Assembly: GCF_003945595.2 (NCBI RefSeq)
Contig: NW_024104438.1
Location: 248,001 to 312,000 of the forward strand
DNA: 64,000 bases
Reading direction: 5' to 3'
Source of the DNA: Pipra filicauda
Taxonomy: Eukaryota > Chordata > Aves > Passeriformes > Pipridae
Within the stretch, counting starts at the first letter, position 1; every line of letters starts with the position of its first letter. The position numbers and the translations under genes are program-made. Shown here one piece after another: positions 45,235 through 58,300 of the stretch. The notes below the pieces were generated by a model. That model had not been told where the DNA came from, ran no database searches, and worked only from the letters and a program-made list of their open reading frames with translations.

Positions 45235-45946
45235 GGGTCTCCAGTACACCATGGTGAGACCCCAGACATCCTCACTGGGATGCCCCCTCTCACATGGCTG
45301 CAAAGTGCCGCGCAGTAAATGCGTTTTACTTCCTCACAAACCTCAGTGGAAGACCAGGGTCCTTCTGGTTATCACAGCACAGCTTCATCTCTGCCCTGGG
45401 ACTACAACAGGTATCGAGGCCCACCCAGCAGTGCTGTGTCCAGCTCTGAGACCTCCAATACAAGCAGGACATGGACTGGTTGGAACAAGTTCAGAGGAGT
45501 CCATGAAGATGATCAGAAGGCCTGAGCACTTCTGCTCTGGAGACAGGCTGGGTGAGCTGGGGTTGTTCAGCCTGGAGAAGAGAAGGCTCCAGGGAGACAT
45601 TAGAGCCACTTCCAGGGTCTAAAGCAGCTACAGGAGAGATGAAGAGGGACTATTTACAAGGACATGGAATGACAGGACAAGGAGGAACAGTTTCAAACTG
45701 ACACAGTGTAGGTTTAGATTAGATATTAGGAAGAAATTCTTTACTGTGAGGGTGGTGAGGCCCTGGAACAGATTGACTGGGAAAGCTGTGGATGCCCCAT
45801 CCCTGGAAGTGTTCAAGGCCAGGTTGGATGGGGCTTGGAGTAACCTGGTCTAGTGCAAGGTGTCCTTGCCTATGGCAGAGGGGCTGGAACTGGCTGATCT
45901 TTAAGGTCCCTTCCAACCCAAAGCATTCTGTGATTCTGTAATTCTA
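45235..45946 (+). repeat. CR1 LINE fragment, ~710 bp
   Basis: A plus-strand CR1 3' portion with the phrases TTCAGCCTGGAGAAGAGAAG, GTTCAAGGCCAGGTTGGATG and CTTTAAGGTCCCTTCCAACC, and the tail ATTCTGTGATTCTGTAATTC. The left edge is approximate. Frames on either strand here are repeat-derived. Confidence 0.92.
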
Positions 45947-46449
45947 AACATTTCAGAGCAGACCAGAGCCAAAGAAAAATGCACTGGGCTGAGTAGAAGA
46001 TGGGATCAAAAGACTAAGTCTCAGTCTCACAACATCAGACATGATGAATCTGCTGTAGACAGGCTTTAATAAATAGGTAACTTTTTTAAAAAGTCAAAGT
46101 TACTTCTGGAGAATTTTGAAGAAACTCATCCTTCCATAGCGAGATGGGCAGTGTACTTCTGAAACACAGAGTTTCTTAAATGCTCTTCCTCAGATTCCAC
46201 GGCACTGATGCCAGGACCTGTCGTTTCCAGCAAGAGCCAGTCTCATTTCAATTTTACAATCCCATTGGAAAATGTTTTTCTCACTGTTTAATGTCCCATC
46301 CCCAGAGCATAGTGCTGAGTCTCATTCACATGCACAGCATTTCCTGGCGTGACTGGAGCCAGGTCTGGCTGCTGAGCTGTGAAATGTGTGTGTTTCCACT
46401 CCGATGGCTCCTTCTGATGAGCCTGGAGCACCGACTTTATCTCGCTGGG

Positions 46450-46457
46450 TGACGTCA
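46450..46457. promoter_or_regulatory. Full CRE motif TGACGTCA
   Basis: A perfect 8-bp CREB/ATF consensus in otherwise unannotated DNA, with no CpG island or adjacent gene start. It may be fortuitous. Confidence 0.25.
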
Positions 46458-46979
46458 GGGTGGTGGTGCCTGATCTTCAGAAAAGATTCTCGGTAGGAAA
46501 TGACAAATCACGAAGAAATACTCAGGTGGACAGGGAAATTGTGAGCAAGAGAAGAGCTGGGCTCTGACCGTCAATATCTCAGACCATCCTACGCTGCACT
46601 GAGATGTGCTCTTCTCTGCAAAAAGCTGCATCATGTTTTTGTCATTGGGCAAATATATCTGTGGCTTATTTTTATCTTTAATTGGATATAACCTTTCAAA
46701 TCTTATCTCTTCCTACCCAGATCAAGTGGAATGGACATAAATACAAACACAATGTAGATTACCTTATGCTGAAGAGCACAGTAACAGCACATTAATAGTC
46801 TTTCTTCTCCAAGGCATTTCATCTTGAATCCAGGAGAGACTTGTTTACTGATGTGATTCGTTAGCTGAAGGACAAAATGTTGCCTGGTAAGGTTAATATT
46901 TCACATTTTAATATGGATTTTCACTTGAGGAGCTAAAAATTATTTACAAGCCTTAAGGCCTGAACTACTAACAGTTTTT

Positions 46980-47068
46980 TGCAGCAAATTCTGGATGCCT
47001 CATCCCTGGCAATGCTCAGGCCAGGCTGGATGGGACTTTGTGCAGCCTGATCTAGTGGAAGGTGCTTT
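46980..47068 (+). repeat. CR1 LINE internal remnant
   Basis: CAGGCCAGGCTGGATGGGAC and CTGATCTAGTGGAAGGTGC match the CR1 3' region in + orientation. The copy then breaks into a T run without the final ATTCTATG tail. Confidence 0.85.
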
Positions 47069-47770
47069 TTTTTCTTTTTAAGAACATGATCCCTCCTTCC
47101 AGTACCTGTCAATAAAACAACAATTACAGTTACAAAGTACTTTAGAGCTGTATAACATAACTCCCTTGCCAGTATAGAAAAACCTTTTACTAACTTCAGT
47201 AACATGGTGATGACATATCCATAGAACATTTGCATGTAAAAGAACACATCACTTGTCTTTTTAAGCTTAACTGATGCTGCAATATGCCTCACAGCTCCAT
47301 GGGTGGAAAGCTGATCAGAAAAGTCAAAGCATTGCTGTTCCACCAGGAATTGTGGGATAATTGTGCTGAAAACACACACCTGATCCGAATGTCTATGGAA
47401 GTGTTTGTAGAAATGAGGATGTGTTTGAACTGGCAGGATGAGAAACATGCTGCTTCACTGTGATGGGAAATTAAACTCTGGAAATGGTGCTTTCTTCCAA
47501 AGATAAGTGAGCCTCAGGGAGATTAAAGAAGCATGTGTTGGAAATTATGTAGTATACTCCAAGGATTTTTGATTTTGCATGATGTGTGAATATTATTGGT
47601 CATTAAATCTGGATGGCAAGAGAAGGGGTAGAATATAAATACAAAGCCAAGGAAGGCAGATGAAAAAATGAAACAGTTCGGAGGGCAGCAAGAATCATTT
47701 CACATGTTAGTAGGTTGTTAAAGGCCTGTGTTCCTGCCAGCAGCTCCTGGCATCTGTGCTGGGGATGCCC

Positions 47771-47800
47771 AGCTGTGCCCAGCTGTGCCCAGCTGTGCCC
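47771..47800. repeat. AGCTGTGCCC x3 tandem repeat
   Basis: Three perfect copies of a 10-bp unit, with a partial copy on the left. Confidence 0.9.
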
Positions 47801-48937
47801 TCTGCCACCTCACAATTGCATCTGCTGGCTCTCAGAAGGAACAGGAGAGAGGGAGATTCGTTTGATAGGTCATGATATAGAAGAGGCTGAATAGAGGAAA
47901 ATACATCTTGTCTGATAAAATGATGAACTACTTTGAGCTGGATTGCATGGCCCTTCAGGGGCAGGACAAAAATCCTTCTCATCAAAACCTTGTCCTTTCC
48001 AGGAACAGATATAAAGAGAGTGAGGAAGGGAATGAAAAACAACATCATTGATGAGGACAACAGAAATTGGGGGCAGGGGGTGAGAGTGAGTGCACATTGC
48101 CTTGCCAGAATCGTGTCCACCCAGCAGATCTCTGTATCATTTCATTGCTTTCTCATATTTGTTTTTTTCCCCCTTTCCCCCTGATACCTCAGCTCAGTAA
48201 TTCTCTCCCAAGCATTCACATAAAGCAATGCACCAGGTGCTCTCTCGGTGTGGAACTATGAAACTAATTGCTTTATCTAGCCAGTAACTTATGAACAAAG
48301 TCTGAACATTTATTTCTGTTGACAGCCGTGTCAGGCTTGACTTCTAAGGACCCCCAAAGACCTCTTTTCCCAATAATTATCTGCTTCCCATTGCCTAATC
48401 TAGAATACTAAACCTTTTTTTTTTGGTTATTCCATTTTTCATGTCTGTCTTCACGCAAGCCAGGCTACATTTGTTTATTTGACACTGACTTTTGCTGGAC
48501 AAATATAGTTTATGCCAGATAAATATAGGTTGGATTCAAAGCATTGGTATTCAGCCTATTTATGTTAGCAGCTTGACTGAGTCAGTTTTAATCAAGGTAA
48601 GGAAATAAAATCTGGACATAGAAAAGGAACCATATAAAAAAAGAACACAGATTATAAGATGTTCTGACACATTTTATTTCCTTTGCAAAACTATGTTTTT
48701 CTGACTTTAATGATGAAGTTGCCATTCACCCCTTTAGATCTGACACTATCCATAGCCACAAAGTTAGAATTTCCCAGATCAGGTACATCCATAAAAAGCA
48801 GATTAAGGTCAGAGTGACCTTCAGGCTCACCAGGACACTGGTGGGAGGCACTGTCCTGTTTGGGTCTGACTGTGAACACCACCTGAAGCAAAGCTTTGCT
48901 CTCTGCATCGTATCTCAATAAAGCAATTTCAGAAACA

Positions 48938-49063
48938 TTTTCTTGGCTCTCTTCTATTTGAGAGTGAGTTAAGCAATACTTTTCTCCCTTCTATTGCAAT
49001 TTCAAGGTTTTCTCAGCTCTTTTCTGTTTGAGAGTGAGTTAAGCAGGACTTTTCTTTCCTTTA
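48938..49063. repeat. 70-bp tandem duplication
   Basis: Two diverged copies start at 48938 and 49008. They share TTTGAGAGTGAGTTAAGCA exactly 70 bp apart, plus flanking CTTTTCT-type pyrimidine tracts. Confidence 0.85.
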
Positions 49064-50262
49064 TCTAGACAGCATACACACCTGAGGTACTTTTCATTCA
49101 CCACCTCATGCCAAGCACTTCTCTAAGCTCTGGGGAATATGTATCCAGCTGTCACAATGGGAAAATTGCTTGGTCTTGTCTCAAAAGCAATAGAAACCCA
49201 GCTCCTTTGTGGAGAAATAAGGGTTGACAATACCAGACATGCATGTTGTCCTCTGATATTCTGTCCACATTGTCTGCTCAGCTGGGACATGAGTGTGTGT
49301 GGGCAGGGATGTGTGGTAGCAGAGAGACATGGATTCAAATCAGAGGAGATCTGCAGTACCTCTGTCACTGGTGGGATGTGGATTCATCCAGAGTGGGAGT
49401 TTATTTCCTCTTATTTTTTTCAGATGTTCCTATAAATGTCCTTTTGAGCTCAGTGGCCACCTCAGGAGCTCAGGTATGTGGCAAAATGTCTGAGGAGCAG
49501 GAGAAGCTTTCCTGGGTCCCTTCATTCAGGAGGTACAAAGCAACCCAGTAAGAGGGCTGAGGAAACCTTCCCATCCCACCATCCACTGGTTTGCTTGGCA
49601 CAGCTGGCAGAGCATCTCTAGGAGTCTTTGGGCAATCTGACTGGAAAGTGGCTGCATTTTACAGAAACTCATAGTAAAAAATTTAGTGCTTATCCATTAA
49701 AACCATGGCTGAAGAAGAGTCCTTTGGCTCTGAGGGATGAATCCCACATTATACCAGGAATAAAATGAGGAAAATGACCTGAGCTGAAGCTATCACCACA
49801 GACAGCAAAGACTTCACAAGCTACATAACCAGGGGTAGGATGCTGCCAGCTTCAGATCTGATGTTCTAAGAAATGGGCATGTCCCCAAAGCATCCAAGGG
49901 AGGATCTGAGCCCTTCTCATGTAAGACACTGAATTAAAGCATTTTACATTCTCTGCTTCATTAATTCTGAGGGATAAGTACTTTCCTGCAGCGTGGGGAT
50001 GAGCCAACAGAGGAAGATGAGGTGATAGGTGACTTCAGCTTCTGATGTGCTAAAATCAGACACTGCAAGAAGCAGAGCTCCAGCTTTTTGGCTCTGACTG
50101 TGGGGAAGGGTCTCTGTCCTCTTCTCTGTGCCCCTTCCCAAAGGTGACCATCCTTGTTGTCTGGCCTCTGCCGAGTGGTCCCCAAATGTCTCAGGTTTGT
50201 GTGGAAAACCCAGCAGAGATTTAGCTGCAAGTCAAAGTCACAGAACACAGAATCCTGCATTT

Positions 50263-50424
50263 CATAGAATCATAGCATCACAGAAAAGCCTGGTTTGGAG
50301 GGGACCTTAAAGGTCATCGAGTTCCACCCCCCTGCCATGGGCAGGGACACCTTCCACTGGACCAGGTTGCTCCAAGTCCCATCCAACCCGGCCTTGAACA
50401 CTTCCAGGGATGGAGCAGCCACAA
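50263..50424 (-). repeat. CR1 LINE 3' fragment
   Basis: Reversed tail ATAGAATCATAGCATCACAG, then GGGACCTTAAAGGTCATCGA, CACCTTCCACTGGACCAGGT and CCTTGAACACTTCCAGGGAT. It is a short minus-strand CR1 end. Confidence 0.92.
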
Positions 50425-50790
50425 CATGTCGGAACAAAAAGCTTCATCCTGGCGAATGGGTTCCTTTGATGGGTCATCAGCTCTTAGGCTGTCAGACATT
50501 TTATGTAGATTATTGCAGAAGGTTAAGAGGGATCTGAAGATATTTTTTTCTGACAATGGCTTTTCCTTTTTTCTTTTCTATAGTTCATGTTGCATGGAGT
50601 ATTAATGAAGAGTACTGTGTGCTGTCTCTTTTTTTAATGAACATCCAGAAATGTCCCAAAAGGCTGCTCTAATTAGAGCAATTTTAGCTCTTTCCAGTGA
50701 GGTGACTGCCTGAGAAATGCTACTCCATTAAATAGAAGAAAAAATATTACACAAAAACCTCCTCGACACCTGCTGACCCCCTATTTCCTG

Positions 50791-50897
50791 CCCCCCCCCA
50801 AAAAAACACAAAAAAACACCCAAAAACAACAAAAAAAACCCCCAAACCCAAACAAAACCAAAAAAATTTTCGAAAAAACAAACAAACAAAAAAACCC
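50791..50897. repeat. A/C-rich low-complexity tract
   Basis: About 107 bp made almost entirely of A and C runs (C9, A7, CAAAA-type units). It creates meaningless phenylalanine-rich minus-strand frames. Confidence 0.95.
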
Positions 50898-51224
50898 CTA
50901 AGAAACATTTGTTGGAAAACAGAAAACAAAACTGAGTTTCTGGCAAGAGAAAAAACCCCTGCAATATTAGGTTTCCCCCCCCACTGCCCATTTCAGACTT
51001 TTGGCTGCCTGACAGGTCCTGGTGCTACATCGTGTCGTGCTAAAGCCTTCATTTTTTGGTAAAACAAAATCCTATTTTTTCTGGCTAGTGCTTGTCATCA
51101 TGGCCCCAAGGGAGCTTTAAATATTCATTTACTTTACCAGAGTTCAGAAATACTTAGCTCAAACCAATTAAGTTTTTAATTAAACATGCATTAGGAGAAG
51201 AATCTTGCATATTAAATTTCTTCC

Positions 51225-51246
51225 TTTTTTTTTTTTTTTTTTTCAG
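51225..51246. repeat. Poly-T tract ending CAG
   Basis: A run of about 19 T followed by CAG. It looks like a perfect splice acceptor, but no open coding exon follows on the + strand. It could equally be a retroposon poly-A end on the opposite strand. Confidence 0.8.
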
Positions 51247-54200
51247 AGACCCAGCAGTCATTGGAGTTTGGCAGCCCAAGAACATTTTTAACCTTTGCTT
51301 GTGAACCTCATGACTCACGAAATTGAAGGTCTCGGAGCAGAACCTTGCAACTCAGATTTCTTTTTCCCTATGTGCTGATTTATGTATTGACCATATTCCC
51401 CAGGTTCCTGTGATAGAAATGCTGCCATTTCAAAAATAAGCAGCATCTCATTTGTGGGCTCCGTGCTTCTGTGGGTTGCAAGGCCAATATGTGCAATTCT
51501 GTTAAAGCAGGAGCGTGTGCAGTAATTGATCTGCACCAGCATCCTCCGCCACTTGAATGATAATACATGTTTTAAAGGAACTGGTCTCAAAAGCTGAAGT
51601 GAGACTGGCAAAAAATGCCTGAAGAGAGGCAAAAAAGAAAGATACAATAACATAAACTGTTATAGAGTCTCCTTTGTGCAATGTCTTGAGAGGGTACTTA
51701 AATACTTGGTGTCCAGAAGAGGTGGCTGATGGTGTTGATATTAAAAAAAAACAACTTTGATGTACTTATTGCTTTGTGTTTACCAAAACCACCCAAAATC
51801 CCATAAGAGAGGGACAGCAGGATACAGGAAACATTGCTGTTAGCAAGATGAGTCTGAAATCCAGTTTTTCATGCTTGGTATTGGGGAAACTTATTTGGAA
51901 TCTTCACAAACCTGATTGCATGTAGGGCTGCTGATGTGTTTTGTTAGAAAATGAAAAATCCCATCAAAAATGCAAAAATATTTTTAGTTTGGCTGAAAAA
52001 CAAATCATGTACAGCGAAAAACAACCATCTCCAAAGTGAAGACAGGAATATTTTATGAAGATACATTAGTCTCAGGTGATTCTCAGGTGAAATTGCTTTT
52101 CTGTAAGACCAAAACTATAGGAAAGCAATAAAGGGAAAATTCAGCATTCATATCTTTTCGAAGAAGAAAAATGTCTTTCTCTGAAGATCTTCTAAACTCC
52201 TTAGCTGGAGTTACCTAGCAGCACCTCTTCACTGGCTTGTGGTGTAGCATAAAATAATGAAAATATGTTACTGCAGAGGCAGAAGTGGGTCCTCAGAGGT
52301 GGAGATTTAGCAGCAGAGTCAATGCTCACCCAAAACGTGCTTCCAAGGTACCCAGGAGGCTCTGTGAACTTCCATCAGTGCAAGCTAGAAAATGTATTGA
52401 TTGGCTTCGAGTCTGAGATTAAACAAGCAGCAATTCTCCCTGTTATAATTTATGGGTTACCAGTTATGATGTCACACGTGCTGTTTCTTCTGAAGTGGCA
52501 TCCTTTTTTCTGTAATTTGCCCTCATCCCTATCAAAAATAAATGTGGAATTAAAAAAAATGAGGCGGGAGCCAATCAATATTTTTCATTTCAAACTTTGA
52601 CACATGAAAAATAGCCTGCTTCCACTTAGTGCTTGGATTTTAAATTTACACTTCTAGCTCTGTGTTTAAGGAAAAAAAAGCCTGTTTGCTCTTTAAAGAT
52701 TTAGATTCTTGTTATTCATCATTCTTTGTTCCTTGAAATAGGGGACCACTGTTACCTTTTTCAAGTTAGCAAAACACAAAGAATTTTATTTTTATTTTAT
52801 TGAACTGAGAAACAAATGTCTGTTTTGTTTATGTTTTTTTAATCTGATAGCAGGTAGAAACTAGTTTTAGTGAGCAAATGAAAAGAGTTATCTTTTCAGA
52901 TGCTCTTCCAAAGCTGTCTAAGTGTCACCTCCTCTCAACCATGGCCCTCACCACCAGATCCCAGGGCTGAGCTACAAGGAAAAGGTCATGAAGAAGAGAA
53001 ATTTCTTTTTGCCCATGAAAATGGGGGGAGTTACCTGATTTCCCATGGAAGAGCTGGGCTCAACACTGCCTCACATGCTCAGCAGCTTTCCCATTCCACT
53101 GTTTCTGGATCATGTTTCCAACATTCCCAGTTCTCCCTTTGCATTGTGGTGGGGTTGAAGGCACCAAACCCAGGTAGATGAGGGTCCAAAGAGGATAATG
53201 GTACTGTAAGGTGGATGCTCTGAGCATTTCTGTCCACCTTCCCCGAAGAGCACCTTCCTGCCATACTGAGGGATTTTCCAGTGGTTTGAAAGCTTCTGGC
53301 CCTCTGGTCTCTGCCAGTCCTGAAGACTGGTGGGAACTCAGTGTGGAGAGGAACTGCAGCAGAGCAGAAGGGCTTGGGCAGCTTCTCCCACCCCAGCCTG
53401 GTTCCCAGCCTCTGCCTTCTCAGCAAGTGTTCAAGGCCAGGTCCTGTTTGAAAGGTCATCAGTCCCAAATGATAACCCAAATGTGAATTAAAGATGGACT
53501 TGGATCATCCCTGAAGAACTATTAGGATCCTCTTTTTTTGTCAAATGGTCAACTGCCTAAAGACCTTTCCTACCAAAAACATAGGGAACACGTGGACTTC
53601 CAGTACTGCCTAGTAAAGCCATAACTGGGACTTGTGTGCTTGAATCCCTTTATGGCATAGACATTGGCCTCTAACTAACTTTGGGAAGTGACCCCCCCTT
53701 TAGAAAACACTTTTTCAGCGTTGATAAAGCAAAATCAGGGGTTTGTTTTCCTTTTTACCTGCAGGAATCCTTTAGCAAATGCATCTGACAGTGCCTGCCG
53801 AGTGTGGTCAGTTGGGATGTCAGCTGGGCATGAACAAACATGGGGGAGGAATCTGCTGGAATCTGCAGGGCTCCTGTAGTCACTCAGAGATCTGTTCACA
53901 AAAACAATGGGTATCTGCACACCAGGACTGACCCACAGTTTTCTGAGCCCACCCAGGGCTCAAAGGAAACAAGGCATGAGTCTGAATAGGGATGAAAGAA
54001 GGTTTTAAGCCTACTTACAGTGCTCTCACCTGTCTCAAAGGTGTTTTTGAGACTCCTGGTATAAGCCAAAGTCCCCAGTGAGAACTATGGCCATACTGGT
54101 TCTCACACTGTGCCCTGTGAGTCTCCAAGTGGTGACTCCAACTGCTGCTGCTGTGCCCATTTGTCACTGCTACAGTGCAATTCTGAGAAGGCAAACCCCC

Positions 54201-55302
54201 CCAGCAGTGAAACACACCTGTGTTCATAGCCATCAGTGGTCCACACCTGGGAGCCAGTGCTTCTGCAATAAGAATTAGTCTGAAGGTCAGAAAAAGCCTG
54301 AGAATAAAGTTATCTGAGCTGCACAGAAGTTCCCAGCTCAGTGTTAGACCAAACCAATACTCTTGTTACCCAGTGCCACATGGCAGCCTCATGAAACAAA
54401 CCCAGACCCTGGGGGTTTAATATTTGGTTCACAACGTGAAAAGCCGAAGCTTCGTTTTGCACTTGGCACAATAAATTGACTGAAGAAAGAGCCTGCTCTG
54501 TTTTATAACTGCAGAGTTCCCACTGACCCATAATAGGCTTTCACAGAGCATCAGTGCTGTATTCCCGGACACAGGATGGGAGCGAAAAATGCAGATTTCA
54601 TGAGTTGCCAATGGAGATTTATATTCAGCTGGTTGGATCTATGAGCTTTCTTCACAAGAAAAGTGCTGTTAGTTGTCACAGCGTGTTGTGCTGTGTGGCC
54701 AAGCCTGGCAATGCAATTAGTGCTGACCTGGAGGTGAGGGGCATGCAGGCACCACCGGGATGTTTCTGTGTTAATGGATATCACCACTCACCATTTGTGA
54801 TCTGGCAGCTGAATATGCTCCTTCCCATGCTGTGTCAGGCGTGTAACCACCCATTCTCAGCTCTCTGCAGAGTCTTTGCTGCCAGAAAAACTACATGATG
54901 ACGGCACCTAATGTAGGCTCAAGAGAAGAATATTTATAATTTCTTAACATCTCTCAATAAATGTCTGTAAAGTATCACAAGACAAGCAAAGGTTAGCTCA
55001 CAGTACTGTGTAGAGGAAGGTGTGCAGCCAGACAATTCCAACTGTGGCATTAAAACTTGAACTCCCAAAGCTGAATTCTTCCTGGAGCTTGCCTGGGTGG
55101 TGAACAAGCGGGTAAAAGAGTTGTATCAATGAATGATTTGTGATGGATAAATGGCAGACGGAGACTGTGTGAGGGAGGTGTGGTGTGATGCACAAGGAAT
55201 TGATTAAGAGGAGCTGTAACTTGGACACGTGGGACATCTGGAGCGTGGGGTGCACATGCTGTTCTTCCTGCAAACGCAGTGTTGTGCCTGTAATTAGGCT
55301 GA

Positions 55303-55350
55303 GACACAGACATGCATACACACACATGCACACAAATGTATATACACACA
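55303..55350. repeat. CA-rich imperfect microsatellite
   Basis: Alternating CA/CATG/TATA dinucleotides over about 48 bp, interrupted. Confidence 0.85.
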
Positions 55351-58300
55351 GTGCTAAGTCAAAAGTGGTCAAGACCAAACCCTGGCCACAAAGCTGAGCA
55401 GTCAGAAGTGGCTCTCATCCACATGTACTGTCACTTATCCTTTACAGAAGGTTTGTCCCGCGGAGTCCTGGACTAAGCCATTAATTCAGTTATGTGGACC
55501 ACCGTGTTCCAGTGCTTCAGCTGATTTCCCTGACCATCTCATTTAGCATCATAGAAGTGCCTTCAGGGTTTCTTTTAAACCCCTTCTCCACAGTCTGTTT
55601 AAATGTGGAAACCATAAAGTAAAAACAAAAAGACTCAACAGTTTTCAATGCTACCCCCCCCTCCACAGACAAGACTACTGATTATTCATATTGGTCAAAG
55701 TTTTGAGTGACTAAGGGACAGAGGAGTGGGTTTCTGCCACCCCCAATGAGGAAAAAAAAAACCCAAACAGTTCTTGAATAGGAAAACATTTATTAAAGGA
55801 TGTGCAGTAACCGGGGAAAATGTGAATCCATGAGCAGCTTCATGAGGGGTGACTCAGACATTGGTCGTCCCCAGAATAGTGGTCAAAACAGTGAGGAATA
55901 CAGTGACAGGCAAGCACCTGCATTGCAGAGCTGAGGTGACTCAGAGGGAAAGTTTAATCTCCAGCCCCTGAGATTTCTCTCCTGTCATGAAAGTCCCATC
56001 TTCAAGAGCATCCCAAATCCACCCAGTCAGTGCTTCCCCAGCAGCTGCAGGCCTGGGAATCTGGGACTCACACTCAGGAACTTTTCCTCTCCTTCCCAGA
56101 GGTGAAATAGGGGGGGAAGAGAGAGTCCCCTTTAATGAAGTGTTCATTCAGGATGAAAAACTGTTTTGGCCACAAAACTACATTAAAATTCAGGTGGATT
56201 TTACCCGGCATCATGTGCAAGCATGGTTAGGATGACGCTGACTATAGGGACTGCTGACTCTGCCCTGGAAAGGGGTATGATCAAATTAGGTCCAAAATGA
56301 ACAGAAAAAGAGGATTATCATTTTCTAAAAGACCAAGTATTGTCTTTGCTACAGTTCCTTTGTTTTCCTGTCCTCTTTAAAAGCTGGGAATGTGCCAGTG
56401 AAAGGAAAAGGCCTGATTCCAGTTCAAAGACTATTCCCAAACTTCTTTTGACCTATAGCAATTTGCTCCCCAAACCACAGAACAGCCCATCCTGACACTC
56501 ACCTGACATTCTACACCCCATTCCCAACCAGAATTATCTGGTTCCCACAACCTGCATTCATTCCTTTCTGCCTGGGGATCTCCAAATTGTTCTCCATCCC
56601 ACATATCCACACCACAACCCTTTTCTCCTAAGCCCCTCACCCCTTTCTTAGTCAACAGAGGAACTCTGTATGGTCTTCTCCTTCATGTCTCACCAGTGTG
56701 ACCTTCAGGGAGGACTGGAGTTGGATGACTTCCAAGGATTGCAGAAATGCTTGGATTTGATGTTTTTCATGCAAACACAATATTGGAATCAGAAAGAATT
56801 GTATGAAAAGCCAGAGCATCAGAGCTGGCATTTCTCCAGCTGGCTGCACAGCTCCATTTGGAACAAAAACCATTTATTATATAACAGGCAAACAGGAAAC
56901 TGATACAAGCAGCATGGCTGCTGAACACACACCATTCCCTATATGTGCCTGGATTTCAAGGCAGGCACAAATAACACTGATCTAAGTAATGGTTTCATCA
57001 CCATCCAGGCACATGTCCCACCACACCAAGTCCTCCATCATCCTCCCATACACCAAAAGCTCCTTGAAACATCAGTGTCCCTGGGGCAGGCAGTGTGTTT
57101 GCTACTCCAGTGACCCCACAAGGACCTTCATCCCCTTTGATGAGCCTCTCAGCCTCCTCCAAGCTCAAGGTCTTGCTCTTATATAAGATATCAGAGCCTC
57201 TAGGCAGCCCCCAAGTGCTGCACAGACTCAGAGAGCATCTTATTCCCCAAGCACACCAGTTGCTGCTAAACTGTTTTCCTTCTGCTTCACCACTTCTTGA
57301 TTTCTTTGCTAGGTTTGAAACATATGTTTCCCAGTTCTCAAGGCTGTACTTCTCCAGCGTCCTCAGTGAAGTGTTCACAGGTACAGGGCTCTGTTTTGAA
57401 CCAGTGCCCCTATTTTTGAGGGTTCTGTTATTAACTCATCTCTACTGCTCCATCATGTCCAGCACCAGTCTGTGAACAAACCTCACTCAGCACCAGTGTC
57501 TTGCAAAGCCAGTGCAAGGCTCAGTTAGCATAAAGCCTGCAGGCTGATATTTGTAGCAGCAAAATTGGGTTTATTTGGTTTATTACAGGGAGATGGAACA
57601 ACTGCAGGAACCATGGCAGGGAAGGGCAATGAGGAAGGTTAGCACTTTTAGCTTTGGGACTGCAAAGAGCTGTGGTGGGGGCTCTCTCACTGATTTTTAT
57701 TAATTTTAATTTTTAAAATTTTTTACTTATTTGCTAAAAATTCTGAGCCAGTCAAAACTAGGAGAAATCTTTCCAGGGAATTTAGTAGCCTTTGGATGCA
57801 GTTTTCAGGGTTATGTGAACCCACCAGTCCCCGCAGGAATGCACAGGGGTGATCATGCCACAGTAAGAAATTAAATCTGATTTTGGGAACCCTTCTGTCA
57901 TGTGTGATGCAATGCAGCTGATCTGTCCCCCCAAGTAAATTAGGTTTTTTTGCTAGAAAGTGTCACAGCTGAATTGAAGAGGGTGTAGGTAATTATACAG
58001 GTGGAACATAGCCTGTATCTGCTCTTTGATGTGACACTTGAGATTGTATGACTGAAATAAAATACTGAAGTGCTTGTTTTAACTTTTTGTAATTATTTAT
58101 GTCATTTATATGCACATTCCTTGGATAAATACAGTGGAATCTCATAGTGTGGACCGTGATGGAAACCAGGAGCAGTTGGCAGAGGAAGGAGCAGCTTCCA
58201 GGCTGGAAGGCTCTCATGTGTTGATTAGAGCAGGAGCTTTCTGATGTGACTGTTTGCCCTGCTGACCTGTTTAATTAATTGGCTCATTATCAGCAACCCA

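Larger units (their letters stand above)
45947..50262. other. Intergenic, no recognised gene
   Basis: This interval includes a CR1 remnant (46980-47068), an isolated full CRE (46450-46457), a three-copy 10-bp repeat (47771-47800) and a 70-bp tandem duplication (48938-49063). No coding exon was recognised. Confidence 0.7.

Noticed and set aside
45251..45622. 123-codon plus-strand frame
   Set aside because: It is a translation of a CR1 fragment on the sense strand, not a host gene.
46933..47448. 171-codon minus-strand frame
   Set aside because: Part of it is CR1 remnant plus a T/A run. The rest has no recognisable homology or gene context.
51225..51246. Poly-T plus CAG as a splice acceptor of an unseen exon
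   Set aside because: No open, conserved-looking exon with a donor follows. A simple T run is the simpler explanation.
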